The notes under the pieces: model-generated
Database searches by the model: none
Seen by the model: the letters and a program-made list of their open reading frames with translations, nothing else
What the model was told of the DNA's origin: nothing
Program-made: the position numbers and the translations under genes
Shown: in pieces, positions 10,309-20,564 of the stretch
Numbering within the stretch: position 1 is the first letter of the stretch
How the letters are laid out: every line of letters begins with the position of its first letter
Source of the DNA: Ischnura elegans
Taxonomy: Eukaryota; Arthropoda; Insecta; Odonata; Coenagrionidae
Reading direction: 5' to 3'
DNA: 64,000 nucleotides
Assembly (NCBI RefSeq): GCF_921293095.1
Contig: NC_060254.1
Coordinates: 54,916,069 to 54,980,068 of the forward strand

Positions 10309-10380
10309 CTCCCCGGCGGGGAATCGAACCCCGGTCTCCCGCGTGACAGGCGGGGATACTGACCACTATACTACCGAGGA
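10309..10380 (-). tRNA. tRNA-Asp: tRNA-Asp (anticodon GTC)
   Basis: A complete 72-nt cytosolic tRNA on the minus strand. The acceptor stem TCCTCGG/CCGGGGA pairs (one G-T), the anticodon stem CCCGC/GCGGG encloses the loop CTGTCAC (anticodon GTC at 10345-10347), and the T stem CGGGG/CCCCG encloses TTCGATT. The discriminator is G. Internal promoter boxes are present (A box TAGTATAGTGGT, B box GGTTCGATTCC), there is no intron, and CCA is not encoded, as expected for a nuclear gene. It decodes GAC/GAU. A T6 terminator follows directly. The sequence is very close to the metazoan tRNA-Asp consensus as I know it, so it is probably functional. It is the only clearly intact host-type gene in the window. 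Confidence 0.96.
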
Positions 10381-10579
10381 TATGAAATTATGAGATGAAT
10401 TTTAAGACGGAAATGTATATCTCGCTGTAGCGATCGCGGTGTCGGGTCGGTGACGCTCACGCGAAATCTATGCTTTTTCCCCATCCCGCAAAAGTGCTGA
10501 ACGCCGCTAAAGAAGTTTTCACTTCAAAAAAACTCTTTTCAGTCTAAGTTTCGGAATGTAATGCGTTACCTCCTTAGGG

Positions 10580-10715
10580 ATGCCTCCCACTTCAATGGAA
10601 CAAATTATTCGCTGAAAAATAAGATTAAAATAAAAAAATTGTTCGCTTGTCCATGGTGTAAACCGTCTTCTCGTGGTCATCTCGGCTCTGTTTCGAATCG
10701 GTTGCGAGTTCGTTA
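10580..10715 (+). repeat. Short repeat G, copy 2
   Basis: Second copy of the 130-bp repeat at 9155-9290. It ends with the identical 'gtttcgaatcggttgcgagtt'. The copies bracket the tRNA-Asp gene about 1.4 kb apart. Confidence 0.65.
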
Positions 10716-10719
10716 ACAT

Positions 10720-11555
10720 AGTTTTTTTGATGCATATAAACGAAAGAGCCTACTTTGGTCATGATTATTAAAAGTAAATCTATCAGGGTTCCCAGTAATT
10801 CTCAGCCAAATTTTGGATTATAATAACGCATACCATCCTTGGGGATACAAGTGAATATTATTTAAGGTAAAAAAACCTAAGTATTGTTGGGTATTTTATG
10901 AATTTCCATGTTAATTTGTTGGTATAAAGCTGTCATAATGTCATAAGTTATGTATCTAATGCAATTATAATTTATGCATAATACCTTTTTGTCGCCATTA
11001 ATTGCTACAATTCATCATTTACTGTGACGGTGGTTTGAAGTCTTAAGGCGTATAAGGTAACCAACTTTTTCTTTTCTACCCTGCTAAGAATACTATTTCT
11101 TCATCAGAACCACGCATTTAAGGAAACTTGGAACCCCTTATATAATTGCCGTGAGACAGCAGCGGATATTTCAGCTGTAATTTGTTACTTCCTGAGTCTT
11201 TATTGTAATTTGTCTTTGCTCCTAGGTATCGAAATACCTCCTCAAAACCAAGAAAAATCTTCCATGACAATTTATTCTTTATTTTTCGCTGTGATCGACC
11301 ATACATCCTTCTACACCAATATTATCATCACGCCCAAGGGGTCTCCATCTAAGGAGCCAAAGAACATGGCGGTCTGGAACATTATATCTGTTGGTCATGG
11401 AACATTCTATATGTTGCCGTTTTGCGCACATTTTATTCGGCGGCGTCACTAGGCAGCGGTATTTCGTTCACTGCGACTTTCGCAATTAACCGTCGTGGAA
11501 GTGGCCTTTTTTAGTTGGCTATCGTCTCGCATGGGTTAAATTTATTTATTTATGT
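10720..11555. other. No recognisable feature (0.84 kb)
   Basis: AT-rich, with small frames only (up to 80 codons) and no domain. No repeat partner noticed within the window. Confidence 0.4.
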
Positions 11556-11559
11556 AATA

Positions 11560-11745
11560 TTTCTAACCCTGCCGCGTGAACGGCGGTGAAATATACAAGA
11601 ATTGCCACGAGAAAAAATTCCCCTTCTTTAATTCCCTAGGTAATTATAACCTGGATAGCGTAGTGGTCTGCGCATTGGCTTGGAAAGCCAAAGGTCCGTG
11701 GTTTGATTCCCGGTACAGGGGAATTTTTTCTCATGGCAATTCTTA
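11560..11745 (+). repeat. tRNA-like mobile unit, single copy
   Basis: The tRNA-like core (11650-11718) matches the units at 8.4-8.6 kb. Here the anticodon stem is perfect (TTGGC/GCCAA around TTGGAAA), the D arm is identical and the T arm is TTTGATT. The core is enclosed by short inverted repeats, 'gagaaaaaattcccc' on the left and 'ggggaattttttctc' on the right. The outer flank 'gcgtgaacggcggtgaaatatacaag' is shared, inverted, with 8610-8640. The conserved flanks show that the unit moves or is copied together with them, which argues against a decoding tRNA gene. Confidence 0.75.
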
Positions 11746-11925
11746 TTTATTTATTTCCAACTTCCCCGTAAACAGTACATAAAGACCTTTACAACGGAGG
11801 TATTAACAAAGCACGAGCAAAACATCCATGCCCTGGATAGGGGCCACCTACCCAGGCGGGATTCGAACCCGCGACCAGCAGTTTGGCAGGCAAGGACTTT
11901 ACCCCACCGCCACCGAGGCCGGCAG
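11735..11925 (-). repeat. tRNA-derived SINE, family 1, copy 2
   Basis: Minus strand: a tRNA-like head with box B GGGTTCGAATCCCGC, then 'ctatccagggcatggatg', and an A/T-rich tail that reads 'ttatttattt' on the plus strand. This is the best-preserved copy of the family in the window. It abuts the tRNA-like unit at 11560-11745. Confidence 0.85.
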
Positions 11926-11929
11926 ATGT

Positions 11930-13660
11930 GTGGTTTATATAACTAAATGTGTGGTTTATTTAATTTATTGGCTCAGTTTCGTATTACTGCCGTGTATTTC
12001 CTCGTGAAAAGTGGATATCGATGACTGGTTGCGGCGCCGCAAGTGGCGATTTTGTAAACTGATTTTATCGCGCCCCGAGTGACAGCAATTCTAGGGGCTA
12101 TTCTTGAGAATCCTCTAATGTAATACTCGTGATCACAACACTAGCGTCGATGCGTAGGCCATATCGGCAAATTACGTTACCGCCTACAGCGCTGCCACCG
12201 GTGATTCAAATCTCTAATAATCCGGCCTTTTCGGCAGGTGGTCGAGGTTTCGAACCCCTCAGTAAAAAAATACCCCTAACTCTAGGTCTTCGAATATCTA
12301 TATTGCACGAACAAGCTGGTTTTGGCCACCCCACCCTGATATCGGTTTTCCAAGAGTGATATTTCGAGCCTCGGTATTCGGCTAATATTTGGAAAAGATG
12401 GCAATCTCACACGATTTTCTGCGGCCATTGAATTCCCTTGGAGTCGGAAAGTGGTTTCCCTCGGCGGGCGGAGATAAAATCGGAGGAATCGAACGATTGA
12501 GGGCGGAAAGTAGAGGGCCTCCAAGCTTCAGCAGAATGTTCCTACAAAATCATTTGGAAAGTGTGTGTGCTTGCACTCTCATTTATATCCTTAAGGAAAG
12601 GAGAGCCGAAAATATACTGTATTAACGTAATATTGAAACGTGCACATCTTTGCACTGTTTTAGTTGATTTAAATTAAGTTTTCATTATGATCGATACAGT
12701 TTGTTCTCCCGTATTAATGAATAAACCCTGTGCAATGTGGAACTATAGGGTGGCCGAAAAAAACTAATTTTTTGTGTAATTTTATTAGTAAATAAACCAC
12801 AGAAAAAATCAGCCAGGTCGCACAATACTTGACTTTACTAAATCGCGTTTGAAAATTTCACTCGGAATCGATCGAAAATTGCGTACCTTGAAGGGTGAAT
12901 CTGCGGTTTTCCGAGGCTCTACGGCAGGCATCGTAGTTATCAGTAGCTAAAACGGCTTTTAATGATCATAGCTTTCCAAATGAAAGTCTTAATTTTGAAT
13001 GGGACGACAATTTTCCACGGAAATGCTTACGTTTTAAAATAAATTAAGTAATAACACGTGTCTAGTTCTGAATTTTAGTAATAAGTAGCGTTCCTTAGTT
13101 CATCCTATTAATGTTTCAGCCAAAATAGGTTTTATGAAAGATATTTCGTGAAAAATTATGCTATAACTTTTATAGTGTCATTCATTGGGTATATTCAATA
13201 ATAAATGGGAAAAATGCTGTATGTATGTGTGCTTCCTTTGTCTCTCCCATTGACCAATCATGGATTTATGCAATCGGCCGATGAAAATTCGTTTTCTTAT
13301 TTCGATAATTTTCATCGATTTGACAACATCTCGTTACTGTATACTGCTGTGAGCCTATTATCTCGTGATGTTGGTTTTAAGCTTTGTTGAAAGATGGTTG
13401 TTAAGTTAATTTTAATTTTATTCTATATGCCTACATCAAGTTTTAAGTCTGTAAATGTTGTTAGATGTGGTTATATTCGTTATCTTTTCGAAAAAGTGAT
13501 CATCCGAAGTAAGTGAGGCCCACGTAAGTTCAGGTCATCAATACTTACTATGATCTTGATTTTGCTTACATATTAGTAAATCATGATGTATCAGAAAGGA
13601 AAAACAATGGCAGGTTCCCCAATTTAATAAATACCGCGACCGGCCTGATGATGATACAAT
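11930..13660. other. No recognisable feature (1.7 kb)
   Basis: Mixed-composition sequence. Frames of 76-80 codons at 12.1-12.6 kb overlap on both strands and carry no recognised motif. No RNA or mobile element could be supported. Confidence 0.4.
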
Positions 13661-13670
13661 TATGCCTGAT

Positions 13671-13891
13671 CATGGGCGAACTCAGCGAGGGGCAGGAGGG
13701 TGCCGCTGCCCCCCCCTCCCCAGAAGCAAAAATCGCAAATTTCTTCAAGGAAAATAATATTTTATCAAGCAAATAATTTTAAAACAGTTTTCTTAAAATG
13801 TTGGTTTCATTCAGCTTTTCCATTCATAAATCCTGCATATAACTTGAACAACCATGGCTTGCCTCCCCCCTAGATCCTGGGTACGCCCTTG
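13671..13891. mobile_element. hAT-type MITE, family 2, copy 1 (221 bp)
   Basis: Terminal inverted repeats CATGGGCGAACTCAG and its partner CTGGGTACGCCCTTG, with an exact 8-bp duplication TGCCTGAT (13663-13670 and 13892-13899). The interior 'agaagcaaaaatcgcaaat', 'tcaagcaaataattttaaaa' and 'acttgaacaaccatggctt' is shared with 24007-24239. Non-coding. Confidence 0.92.
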
Positions 13892-13899
13892 TGCCTGAT

Positions 13900-14809
13900 G
13901 ATGATACTATGTGTTGGATCCGGGCGCAGTATTTAACCCTTTCTAACCCAGAGCTGCTTCTGGTAGTAATCAAATTTCAAGATTTTTCATTTTGAAATCC
14001 TGAAAATTTTGCTCTCAATCACTATTATTGTGGTAGCTAAATATTTCGTCATTGCAATTTACGCCACAAAATAATGCATAGTTTAGATATTGCCGAAAGA
14101 GAGCAGAAAATTTATGCTTTGATTATGATTTTGATGTTGCTTAGAAGCAACATTGGGTTATAATGGGTTAATACATTGTGGAACCTGTCTTTCCTTTCTG
14201 ATACATCATGAAGGAGTTCCATCATGTTTCGCCTGACACGATTGAATTTAGTATATCATTGCATTTATTTCAATAATAAATAATCTCAGATTGAGAGTAG
14301 AGGAGTGGCCACTGGCAAGAGAACTTCGTTTTTGGCGTGGTTACGGAGGAACTTGTTTGTGAAAAGGAGAAATCGGCGCTGAAGAGTACCAATCTGAGGA
14401 TGGCAGAAGTATGACTGAATGAAGTTCTCCGAGCCCATTCACAGCTGAGCGTTAAGACACACGTGAGAGCGTCTTTCTCATTCGTCACACAGTTCCGTCT
14501 TCTGTTTTCCACTGCTTGTTTGCCCTCCGGGTAAGGAGTGTGTCCCAGTTGCTCCCCTTATCTCCATCCTAAGCAAAGAGCTTCCGCTATAGGATTCCGC
14601 CTCCGGGAACACAGCACGCCATCTTCACGTCTCTCTTAGAAGCATCTTCTTGTCCGCATCCCAGAAGCGCTAAGCCCTCTTCTATCGCTGTTAGCAGCAC
14701 CCGGCGGCGCGGCATCCGCGCCCACGCTCGTGCCGCGCCACCTGGCCCAGTGTGACGTAAGCAATCGGACATACAGCGTCAGCGGAGAGGAAGGGAATTT
14801 TTTAAAAGT
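13900..14809. other. No recognisable feature (0.9 kb)
   Basis: Contains a CpG-rich patch near 14590-14770 and small frames on the minus strand (80 and 61 codons) with no domain. Nothing else supported. Confidence 0.4.
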
Positions 14810-15010
14810 GTTATTTATTTTATTTCATTCCCAAACCGCCGAATACGGCTCTTATAGGGCATTTTATATCGGGGTATTCAACATATTTAACAATTAAACG
14901 TACACGAACAACCATGCCCTGAATAGGGGTAACTTACCCAGGCGGGATTCGAGCCCGGGACCTCATGTTAGGCAGGCGAGGACTTTACCCCGCCTCCACC
15001 GAGGCCGGCG
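14810..15010 (-). repeat. tRNA-derived SINE, family 1, copy 3
   Basis: Minus strand: head 'cctcggtggaggcgggg', box B gggctcgaatcccgcc, then 'ccctattcagggcatgg' and an AT tail ('ttatttatttta' on the plus strand). Same organisation as 11735-11925. Confidence 0.82.
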
Positions 15011-15650
15011 GGAGAGGGCGAATGAGTATTATCCTCACACTATTTACATTAATAATATTACGCCGAAAAAATAATCATTTGGATTTGTCGGAAATCGAAC
15101 CAAGAACTACCGATTGCCGGTATACTATCAGTTACGAATGTTTTAGCCTCCTCGGTCCTGGAGTATTGTATACAATACATCGACACATGCATTTTTTTTA
15201 CCGCTTCGCTATGTGAAATGTCGTTATTGCAACTTGTTCAGCGCTTGTCTGATGACAGCATCACACAGAAGCATATAAATCGCTAATGTTGTTTTTTAAA
15301 ATCTAATTAACTAGAAATCATGGAATTCAGACGAGAAATAATGGCATATTTTGTGCGATTCAGCCAAAAAATCTGTGAATGAATATTAATGTTCAATTTA
15401 AAAAATTCTGTTTCTGTTCTCACTTACTCTGACATTTTTACCTTAACTGCTGAATGCGAATCAAATTACCTAGCTTCACTAATTGAGATCGTCGTGTGAT
15501 GTATCAAATGTGATATTTGAAGACGGTAAACTATGGCAATTGACAAAGGTAAGAGTAGTACTCTTTGAGATATGTTTTCCCTTTGAGCGTGTCAAGAGGT
15601 GAGCCTGCTCGGCAGGATGTTCAACCGCAGAAGTTGTACGACGTAATGTA
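15011..15650. other. Mostly blank, with a degenerate tRNA-like trace
   Basis: A B-box-like 'ggttcgatttcc' occurs on the minus strand near 15090-15100, with a poor tRNA-like context. It is too degraded to call. The rest is AT-rich and empty. Confidence 0.35.
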
Positions 15651-15654
15651 AAAA

Positions 15655-15830
15655 ATGCTAATGAGAAAACGACGCGAAGGACGTGTCCGCAACCAGAAGT
15701 AGCGGTACCAGCTCAATGAGAATGAGATTCACCTACGTACGAACTTTGTTTGCGATCCGTGCAGCCGTAAAGAAACACATAGCGGTCAGACAAACAAACA
15801 TCCCCTTTCATAAATATATAAGAATTTTCT
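15655..15830 (+). repeat. Dispersed repeat H (LINE/SINE tail-like), copy 1
   Basis: Shares 'gctaatgagaaaacgacgc.aagga', 'gcaacca.aagtagcg', 'tccgtgcagccg' and 'acagacaaacaaacatc' with 60240-60420. Tails of repeated CAGACAAA before an AT-rich end are typical of RTE-type LINEs and the SINEs they mobilise, so I infer a LINE/SINE tail. A 122-codon frame begins inside it but shows no domain. Confidence 0.6.
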
Positions 15831-16027
15831 GGACTTTCTGGCGGATATTCACTAAATTTCGTTCTGTGGCTCGTAGTTTATTTTTTTCTCACACTCATGG
15901 TGTAAGGCTATTATTAATAAAGCATTTTGCTTCCTTCTGTGGCCCAATAAATGCATTTTTTAGTTCTCGTGATGATATTATTGCTCCAATGTTTGGTGGA
16001 AAAGACAAGAATGAAACTTTGCCAGCT

Positions 16028-16146
16028 TCACTTGTACATATATTTAAATAGGCACTACCCGGGTTTCACATCAGCATAGACAACAACCTGAAGATGTAAC
16101 TATATTGTTATTCCAAGGTCGTGCCTACTTAAATGTACAAGTAAAC
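16028..16146. repeat. Inverted repeat (about 24-bp arms)
   Basis: Arms 'cttgtacatatatttaaataggcac' (left) and 'gtgcctacttaaatgtacaag' (right) pair around about 65 bp that includes 'cctgaagatgtaact'. It is MITE-like, with no clear target duplication. Confidence 0.6.
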
Positions 16147-16167
16147 CTAACAAATTACACTTCTTTT

Positions 16168-16440
16168 GAGGAATTCTTCTCGGGTTCTACACCAGGCTGA
16201 TTCAGTCGTGCTGGCCGAAGTTTCGGAAAACGACTTGTCTTCCATTTTATAGATTTGTTACTTTAGTATGACCAATTTTACACTTTCTATCTCCTACCCG
16301 TAGAGGTGAATAATGAGCGTTTATAATTTTTCCTGGTGAATAACCTTGAGGAATTCTTCTCGGGTTTAACACCAGGTTGATTCAGTCGTATTTGCCGACG
16401 TTTCGGGAAACGACTTGTCTTCAATTTTCAAGGCATGTTT
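16168..16440 (+). repeat. Two direct copies of a Penelope-like terminal motif
   Basis: Copies at about 16168-16255 and 16348-16435 share 'gaggaattcttctcgggtt', 'accagg.tgattcagtcgt', 'gccga.gtttcgg' and 'acgacttgtctt'. A third and fourth copy form the palindrome at 61105-61365. The 'GAAACGTCGG' word (minus strand) next to a small hairpin resembles sequence found near Penelope-like element termini. That link is inference. Confidence 0.55.
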
Positions 16441-16550
16441 TTTTTTCACTATATAACCAACACATATTCTTACTTATTGGGCACGAAAAGATAAAAGAGA
16501 AAAACCCTGATATTACAACATTTTAGAATAAAAAAATATTTTTACAATTA

Positions 16551-16592
16551 GGAGACCTTCTGAGCCAAAACAGGCTCATCAGCAGGTTCTCC
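16551..16592 (-). promoter_or_regulatory. LINE 3'-UTR stem-loop
   Basis: A 42-base inverted repeat just downstream of the LINE frame at 16662-17455: outer stem GGAG/CTCC, then ACCT/AGGT, an asymmetric internal loop, and an inner stem GAGCC/GGCTC closing a six-base loop. In LINEs of several clades the reverse transcriptase recognises a 3'-UTR stem-loop to prime reverse transcription, and this hairpin is well placed for that role. The function is inferred. Confidence 0.6.
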
Positions 16593-16661
16593 ATAATTCA
16601 TTTACAAGAAGTTAAAAACATCTAAAAACAATGAAAGAAACGATAAAAAACTTATGTCTTA

Positions 16662-17455
16662 AAATTTATAATTAAAGTCCTCAAGTAGATAATTTAAAAG
16701 TTTACTTTTGACATCCGAATATGTGGTTAAACCATGCATTTCTTTAGGTAATTTGTTAAACAATTTAGGAACACTAACCACCATTTTGTTTTCACCGTAT
16801 TGATTGAAGCATTTGGGGATTTTATATTGGTATCGATTCCTCTTTTCCATTTTATGAAAATTGTCTTTCAGTGTTTTGTATTTATTGGAAAAATAATTAT
16901 CTATTACTAAAATATAGGTTAGAAGTTTTTCGAGTGGTAGTATTCTTAGTGTTTTATAGAAATTATTTGTATCGTGAGAGTCTGAGTTAGCTGACAAATT
17001 ATTATCATTTTTTTTGTGGTATGCAATCGCTTTGATGATCCGGTTTTGTGTACTGTATAGTTTTAATTTATGTACCCTACAGGTTTTACCCCAAATAGTA
17101 ACGCCATATCTTAATATTGATTCAGCAGTTGCGAAATACAACATCTTTTTAACTTTAATATGCAAAAAATCTCTAATATGATACATTTGATAACTAACCT
17201 TTCGTAATTTACTACATATCTTCTCACAGTGTTCCCTAAATTTGAATGTCTGATCTATTATGATACCGAGATACGTATATTGTGTTACTTGTTCTAATTT
17301 GTTGCATTTACACACAGACTTGGTTATTTCAGTATGCAGGCATTTATAATCATGTATTGTTATGTGAATCTGTTGAACGTTAGCTGCATTATTATTATTA
17401 TTAATCTTACTCAGTGAATGTCCAATATCACACTCGATATTATTAACCAGGAAAA
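16662..17455 (-). pseudogene. LINE family C (jockey/CR1-like) RT C-terminal fragment
   Basis: One open minus-strand frame of about 260 codons (218 after the first possible start, a GTG) covers the end of a LINE reverse transcriptase and its thumb. Near the start is TQYTYLGIIID followed by the FKFREHCEKICSKLRKV-type helix, then ESILRYGVTIWG, a central RILPLEKLLTYI segment, and a terminal VPKLFNKLPKEM that leads to the stop. This order is the usual end of jockey/CR1/I-type LINE ORF2 proteins. The fingers, palm YxDD and endonuclease are missing, so this is a 5'-truncated insertion. The lack of in-frame stops suggests it is younger than the family A copies. The 3' UTR lies to the left and ends in AT-rich sequence near 16500. 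Confidence 0.85.
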
Positions 17456-17459
17456 TTTA

Positions 17460-18160
17460 AATCGTTTATTATACTTATTTTATTTTCCATAGTGTAAAGG
17501 TTTCACTTAGTAAAGCCTGACGTTATAAGTTATGCCAAAGTATGGTGTTCACTCTTCCAATTATCTATGCTCTAATTTGCTTCTCTGGCATATTCGGATT
17601 TTTTCACATTTAATTTGAGATATTGATAATATCAGAGTCTCATATTCCTGAGAATATTTGATGAAAGCGACAGAGAATTGATGATAAACGGGAGGGGGCG
17701 CATCAAAAGAGAATATTCACTTGGCAGAACGCGTGGAATTTTGAAGAATTTCATTTCCGTCCAGGAAAACGGCAAAAGCGGAGCGTAGTCCGTGTGGAAA
17801 ATGGAAGAGAGGAATTGGTTCTCATCAGTTTGAAACGCCATTCGTTTGTGGTTTGTTTTCCGATCGAATGTAATGCAGCAGGAAATAGATACGTCGGGGA
17901 GCTTCTTGGGCTGAAAAGTGTCGTCAGAGCGAACTGCCTCTTTGGGCGTCAACGGTTCGCACTGTTATTTTTCCATAGGGGATTTTCCTGTCGACCGCCA
18001 AAGGTGCTATCACTTACCGCGTGGTTAAAGCAAGCCACCTAAGAAGTTTGTGGCGGGAGTAATAGTTCAGAGCATTTGAAACTTAGTGGCCTCTACGTGG
18101 ACTTCGGTTTTGGGTATGGGCGAGTCTATTTTGAAGTACCTTCACACGTTTGTCAAGTCT
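17460..18160. other. No supported gene (0.7 kb)
   Basis: Frames of 106 (minus) and 82 codons (plus) overlap at 17.6-18.04 kb but share no motif with a known family. I regard them as chance frames in a locally GC-richer patch. Confidence 0.4.
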
Positions 18161-18164
18161 AAAA

Positions 18165-19175
18165 CATGGTAAGAGAATTGGCCAGATATCAGCTGGAAAT
18201 CAACAAAAAGAAGACAAAGGTACTTTTATGCACCATAAAAGAAGAGACTAGGACCAGTGGCGCAGCGAGGGGGGTTTTGGGGGTTAAACCCCCCCCCCCC
18301 TCCCCCTGAGCTCAGAGAAATGTTTAAGTTTAATCCATTTTACTTAATTGGATTAAAATTACTTATAGAATAGTGTTAGGATTAATCAAATATCCCTCAG
18401 AAAGCCGTAAAACTCGCCATTTTGAACCATTAATCTTAAACTTTTTCTGGAGGAGGGCCCCCGCAAATCCCGCTTACCCTCGTGGGTATGCAATACCCCC
18501 ACACCCATAAGTATTAGTTGCGCCTAAAACCCCCCCAGCCTTAATTCTTAGCTGCGCCCCCGACTAGGACTGTCATTACACAAGGAAAACAAAAGGTTGA
18601 TGAGGTGAAAGAGTTCTGTACCCTAGGAAGCTAGATAACTAGCGATAGGCGGAGGAAGAAGGAAATCGAAAAATAGCTCAGGCGAAGGGGACTTTCTTCA
18701 AAAAGAAGAATCTTCTTGTAGCTGAGAATACAAGCACAGAAGGAAACGTTTCATCACATGCTACATATGAAGCATATTTTTTCTATGGGAGCGAGGCTTG
18801 GACGTCGACAGCAGCAGAGAAGTCAAGAGTGGAAGCATTCGAAATGTGGGGCTACTGAAGAATGAAGGAGATAAAATGGATTGGCCGTGTAAGTAACGAG
18901 GAAGTGCTAAGAAGAGTAGGATAAAAGAGACCTCTTCAGAAAATCTTATGGAGAAGACGGGACATTATGAGGCATGATGGTATGGTGAACACAATTGTTG
19001 AAGGACGGGTGGAAGGAAAGAAGGGCAAGGGACGGCCCTGAATGGGTTACATTGGACAGGTTATTAAGGATTTATAAGTGGAGAAATACGTCGCCATGAA
19101 AAGGCTAGCGGATAGGGGAACGGAATGGGGAGTTGCATCAAACCAATCTTAAGACTGTTGACTAGTAATGATGAT
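18165..19175 (+). pseudogene. LINE family A, copy 3, split by an hAT MITE
   Basis: The plus strand covers the longest stretch of family A in the window: first a segment reading ARYQLEINKKKTKVLL, then (after the MITE at 18255-18562) the VDEVKEF.TLGS segment, then GARLG.., the IKWIGRVSNEEVLRRV block, GRVEGKKGKGRP and a terminal segment ending 'caaaccaatcttaagactg'. There are many stops and indels, and it ends with 'tgactagtaatgatgatg'. The MITE insertion postdates the LINE copy, since its target duplication lies in LINE sequence. Confidence 0.8.
18255..18562 (+). mobile_element. hAT-type MITE, family 3, copy 1 (308 bp)
   Basis: Terminal repeats CAGTGGCGCAGCGAGG and its partner ending GCTGCGCCCCCG, exact 8-bp duplication ACTAGGAC (18247-18254, 18563-18570). 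Close to each end lie G-run/C-run pairs (ggggggttttggggg / aaaccccccc) that can fold as subterminal hairpins. Same family at 21639-21946, 43573-43875 and, truncated, 52615-52890. Confidence 0.95.
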
Positions 19176-19219
19176 GTAAATGATTTGTAAAGGGAACTTT
19201 GTAAGTGATAATGTTGAGC

Positions 19220-19560
19220 CGAAGAATTCGAAATGTGGGGCTACTGAAGAATAATGTAGATAAAGTGGTTCAACCGAGTGAGTAATAAGGAAGTGATAAG
19301 AAGAGTAGGAAAAAAGAAAAGTCTTCTGAAAAACTTAAGCAGAAAACTGAACAACTTCGTTGGCCACATTATGGGACATGATGGCCTGATGAAAACAATC
19401 GTAGAAGGACAGGTGGAAGGGAAGAAGGGCAAGGAATGACCCCGAATGAGTTACATAGGACAGGTTATAAAGGATGTAGCGGGGATGAAATATGTCGCTA
19501 TATGAAACGGTGGAGACAGGAATGGAGAGCTTCGTCAAACTAATTGTTGATTTATGATGA
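19220..19560 (+). pseudogene. LINE family A, copy 4
   Basis: Begins at the 'gaagaattcgaaatgtggggctac' segment and runs through the family-A tail ('gtaggaaaaaagaaaag', 'ggccacattatgggacatgatgg', 'gtagaaggacaggtggaaggg') to 'tttatgatgac'. It is interrupted by stops. It lies head-to-tail just 45 bp beyond copy 3, so the two may have been duplicated or inserted side by side. Confidence 0.8.
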
Positions 19561-19564
19561 CTCA

Positions 19565-20085
19565 CACGGGGGCGTGAGTTAAAATTGACAATTTTGCTTG
19601 GTACATTCGAGGTTGACTTGGCTCAAGAGAATGAGTGCTCAAGGGGAGCCATTCGAGGACACAACACACCGGGCCCGGGAACCAAGTCAGAGACTTATAC
19701 CCCCGATCACCCGGGGAGGGGGCGGAGAGGAGGGAAAAAGGAAAGAGGCGCCGCCGTGATAGGAGCCCGACGACGCCTCTGGGGTAGGATGGGGAAGTAA
19801 GGGACGGGACGGGGAAAAACACCTTAACGCTATAGAAGCGAAAAGGGACCAACTAAATGCTACTAAACTAATAAATGCTTGGCTCAGTCCGATGGTCTTT
19901 GCCTCTCCTCCGAAGTTCCTCTCCCACAGCCACTTTCCCCTCCTCTCGCTGGAGTTATACGCATTCAGTGGCCACCAAGTTGTAAACGGACTATGCGCCA
20001 GGCATTAACAGAATAAAAGAAAAGCAAAGAGTGTGCGCATTGGAAGTGATTTGACTATTGTGTCCCACCAAGCATTTATTAATGC
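19565..20085. other. GC-richer stretch, no supported gene
   Basis: Frames of 71 codons (plus) and 96 codons (minus) overlap at 19.56-19.85 kb around 'ccgggcccggg' and a G-rich run. No family recognised. Confidence 0.4.
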
Positions 20086-20089
20086 CTTT

Positions 20090-20340
20090 CATTTTTTGAC
20101 GGAAAAACGAATTCCTCTACCTAGCCGTTCGGATAAATATCTATATTATTTTGTCGTTTCCGTAAGACTTGGAAGTATGATGTGATTCTAGGATGAGGTT
20201 CTCATTGTCGTTACAAAAGTTGACCCTAAGCAATATAGGCCTATCTCGTAGTGTCCGAGCCTCTAGCGGATCCCAACCTAGTTTCTGTAAAATCAGTTTG
20301 TTCCCGAATAATTTTGTCTTCCTACTATAGGGAAATTTGA
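20090..20340 (+). repeat. Dispersed repeat D, copy 2
   Basis: Aligns with 6030-6260 and 28500-28700: 'agccgttcgg.taaatatct', 'ttgtcgttt', 'taagcaat.tag.cc', 'cgta.tgtc.gagcctct.agcgga.cccaacc', 'gtaaaat.ag.ttgttccc'. The last part is related to the monomer of the following tandem array. Confidence 0.65.
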
Positions 20341-20564
20341 CGTAATTCTAAACGTCGTTTTACACGGGGCACTAAATTGCACAATGTGACGTACGTACGA
20401 AGGCGTAATCAAAATTGCGTCCTAAACGCGGTTAATTGCTATTAAGCATGAAAGAATGAATAGATATGAGAAGGCAAAATAACCTCTGTTCAAATTTCGT
20501 TTGTACATTCGCGCAATTGCTCGCAATTGAGAAGCTAATGCAGTTCCAATCTGCACAAGTACAT

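Noticed and set aside
15683..16051. 122-codon frame on the plus strand
   Set aside because: It begins in dispersed repeat H and ends in an inverted repeat. No motif is recognised.
17632..18042. Possible host exon (106 and 82 codons, opposite strands)
   Set aside because: The two strands are equally open, and there is no conserved motif or convincing splice pair.
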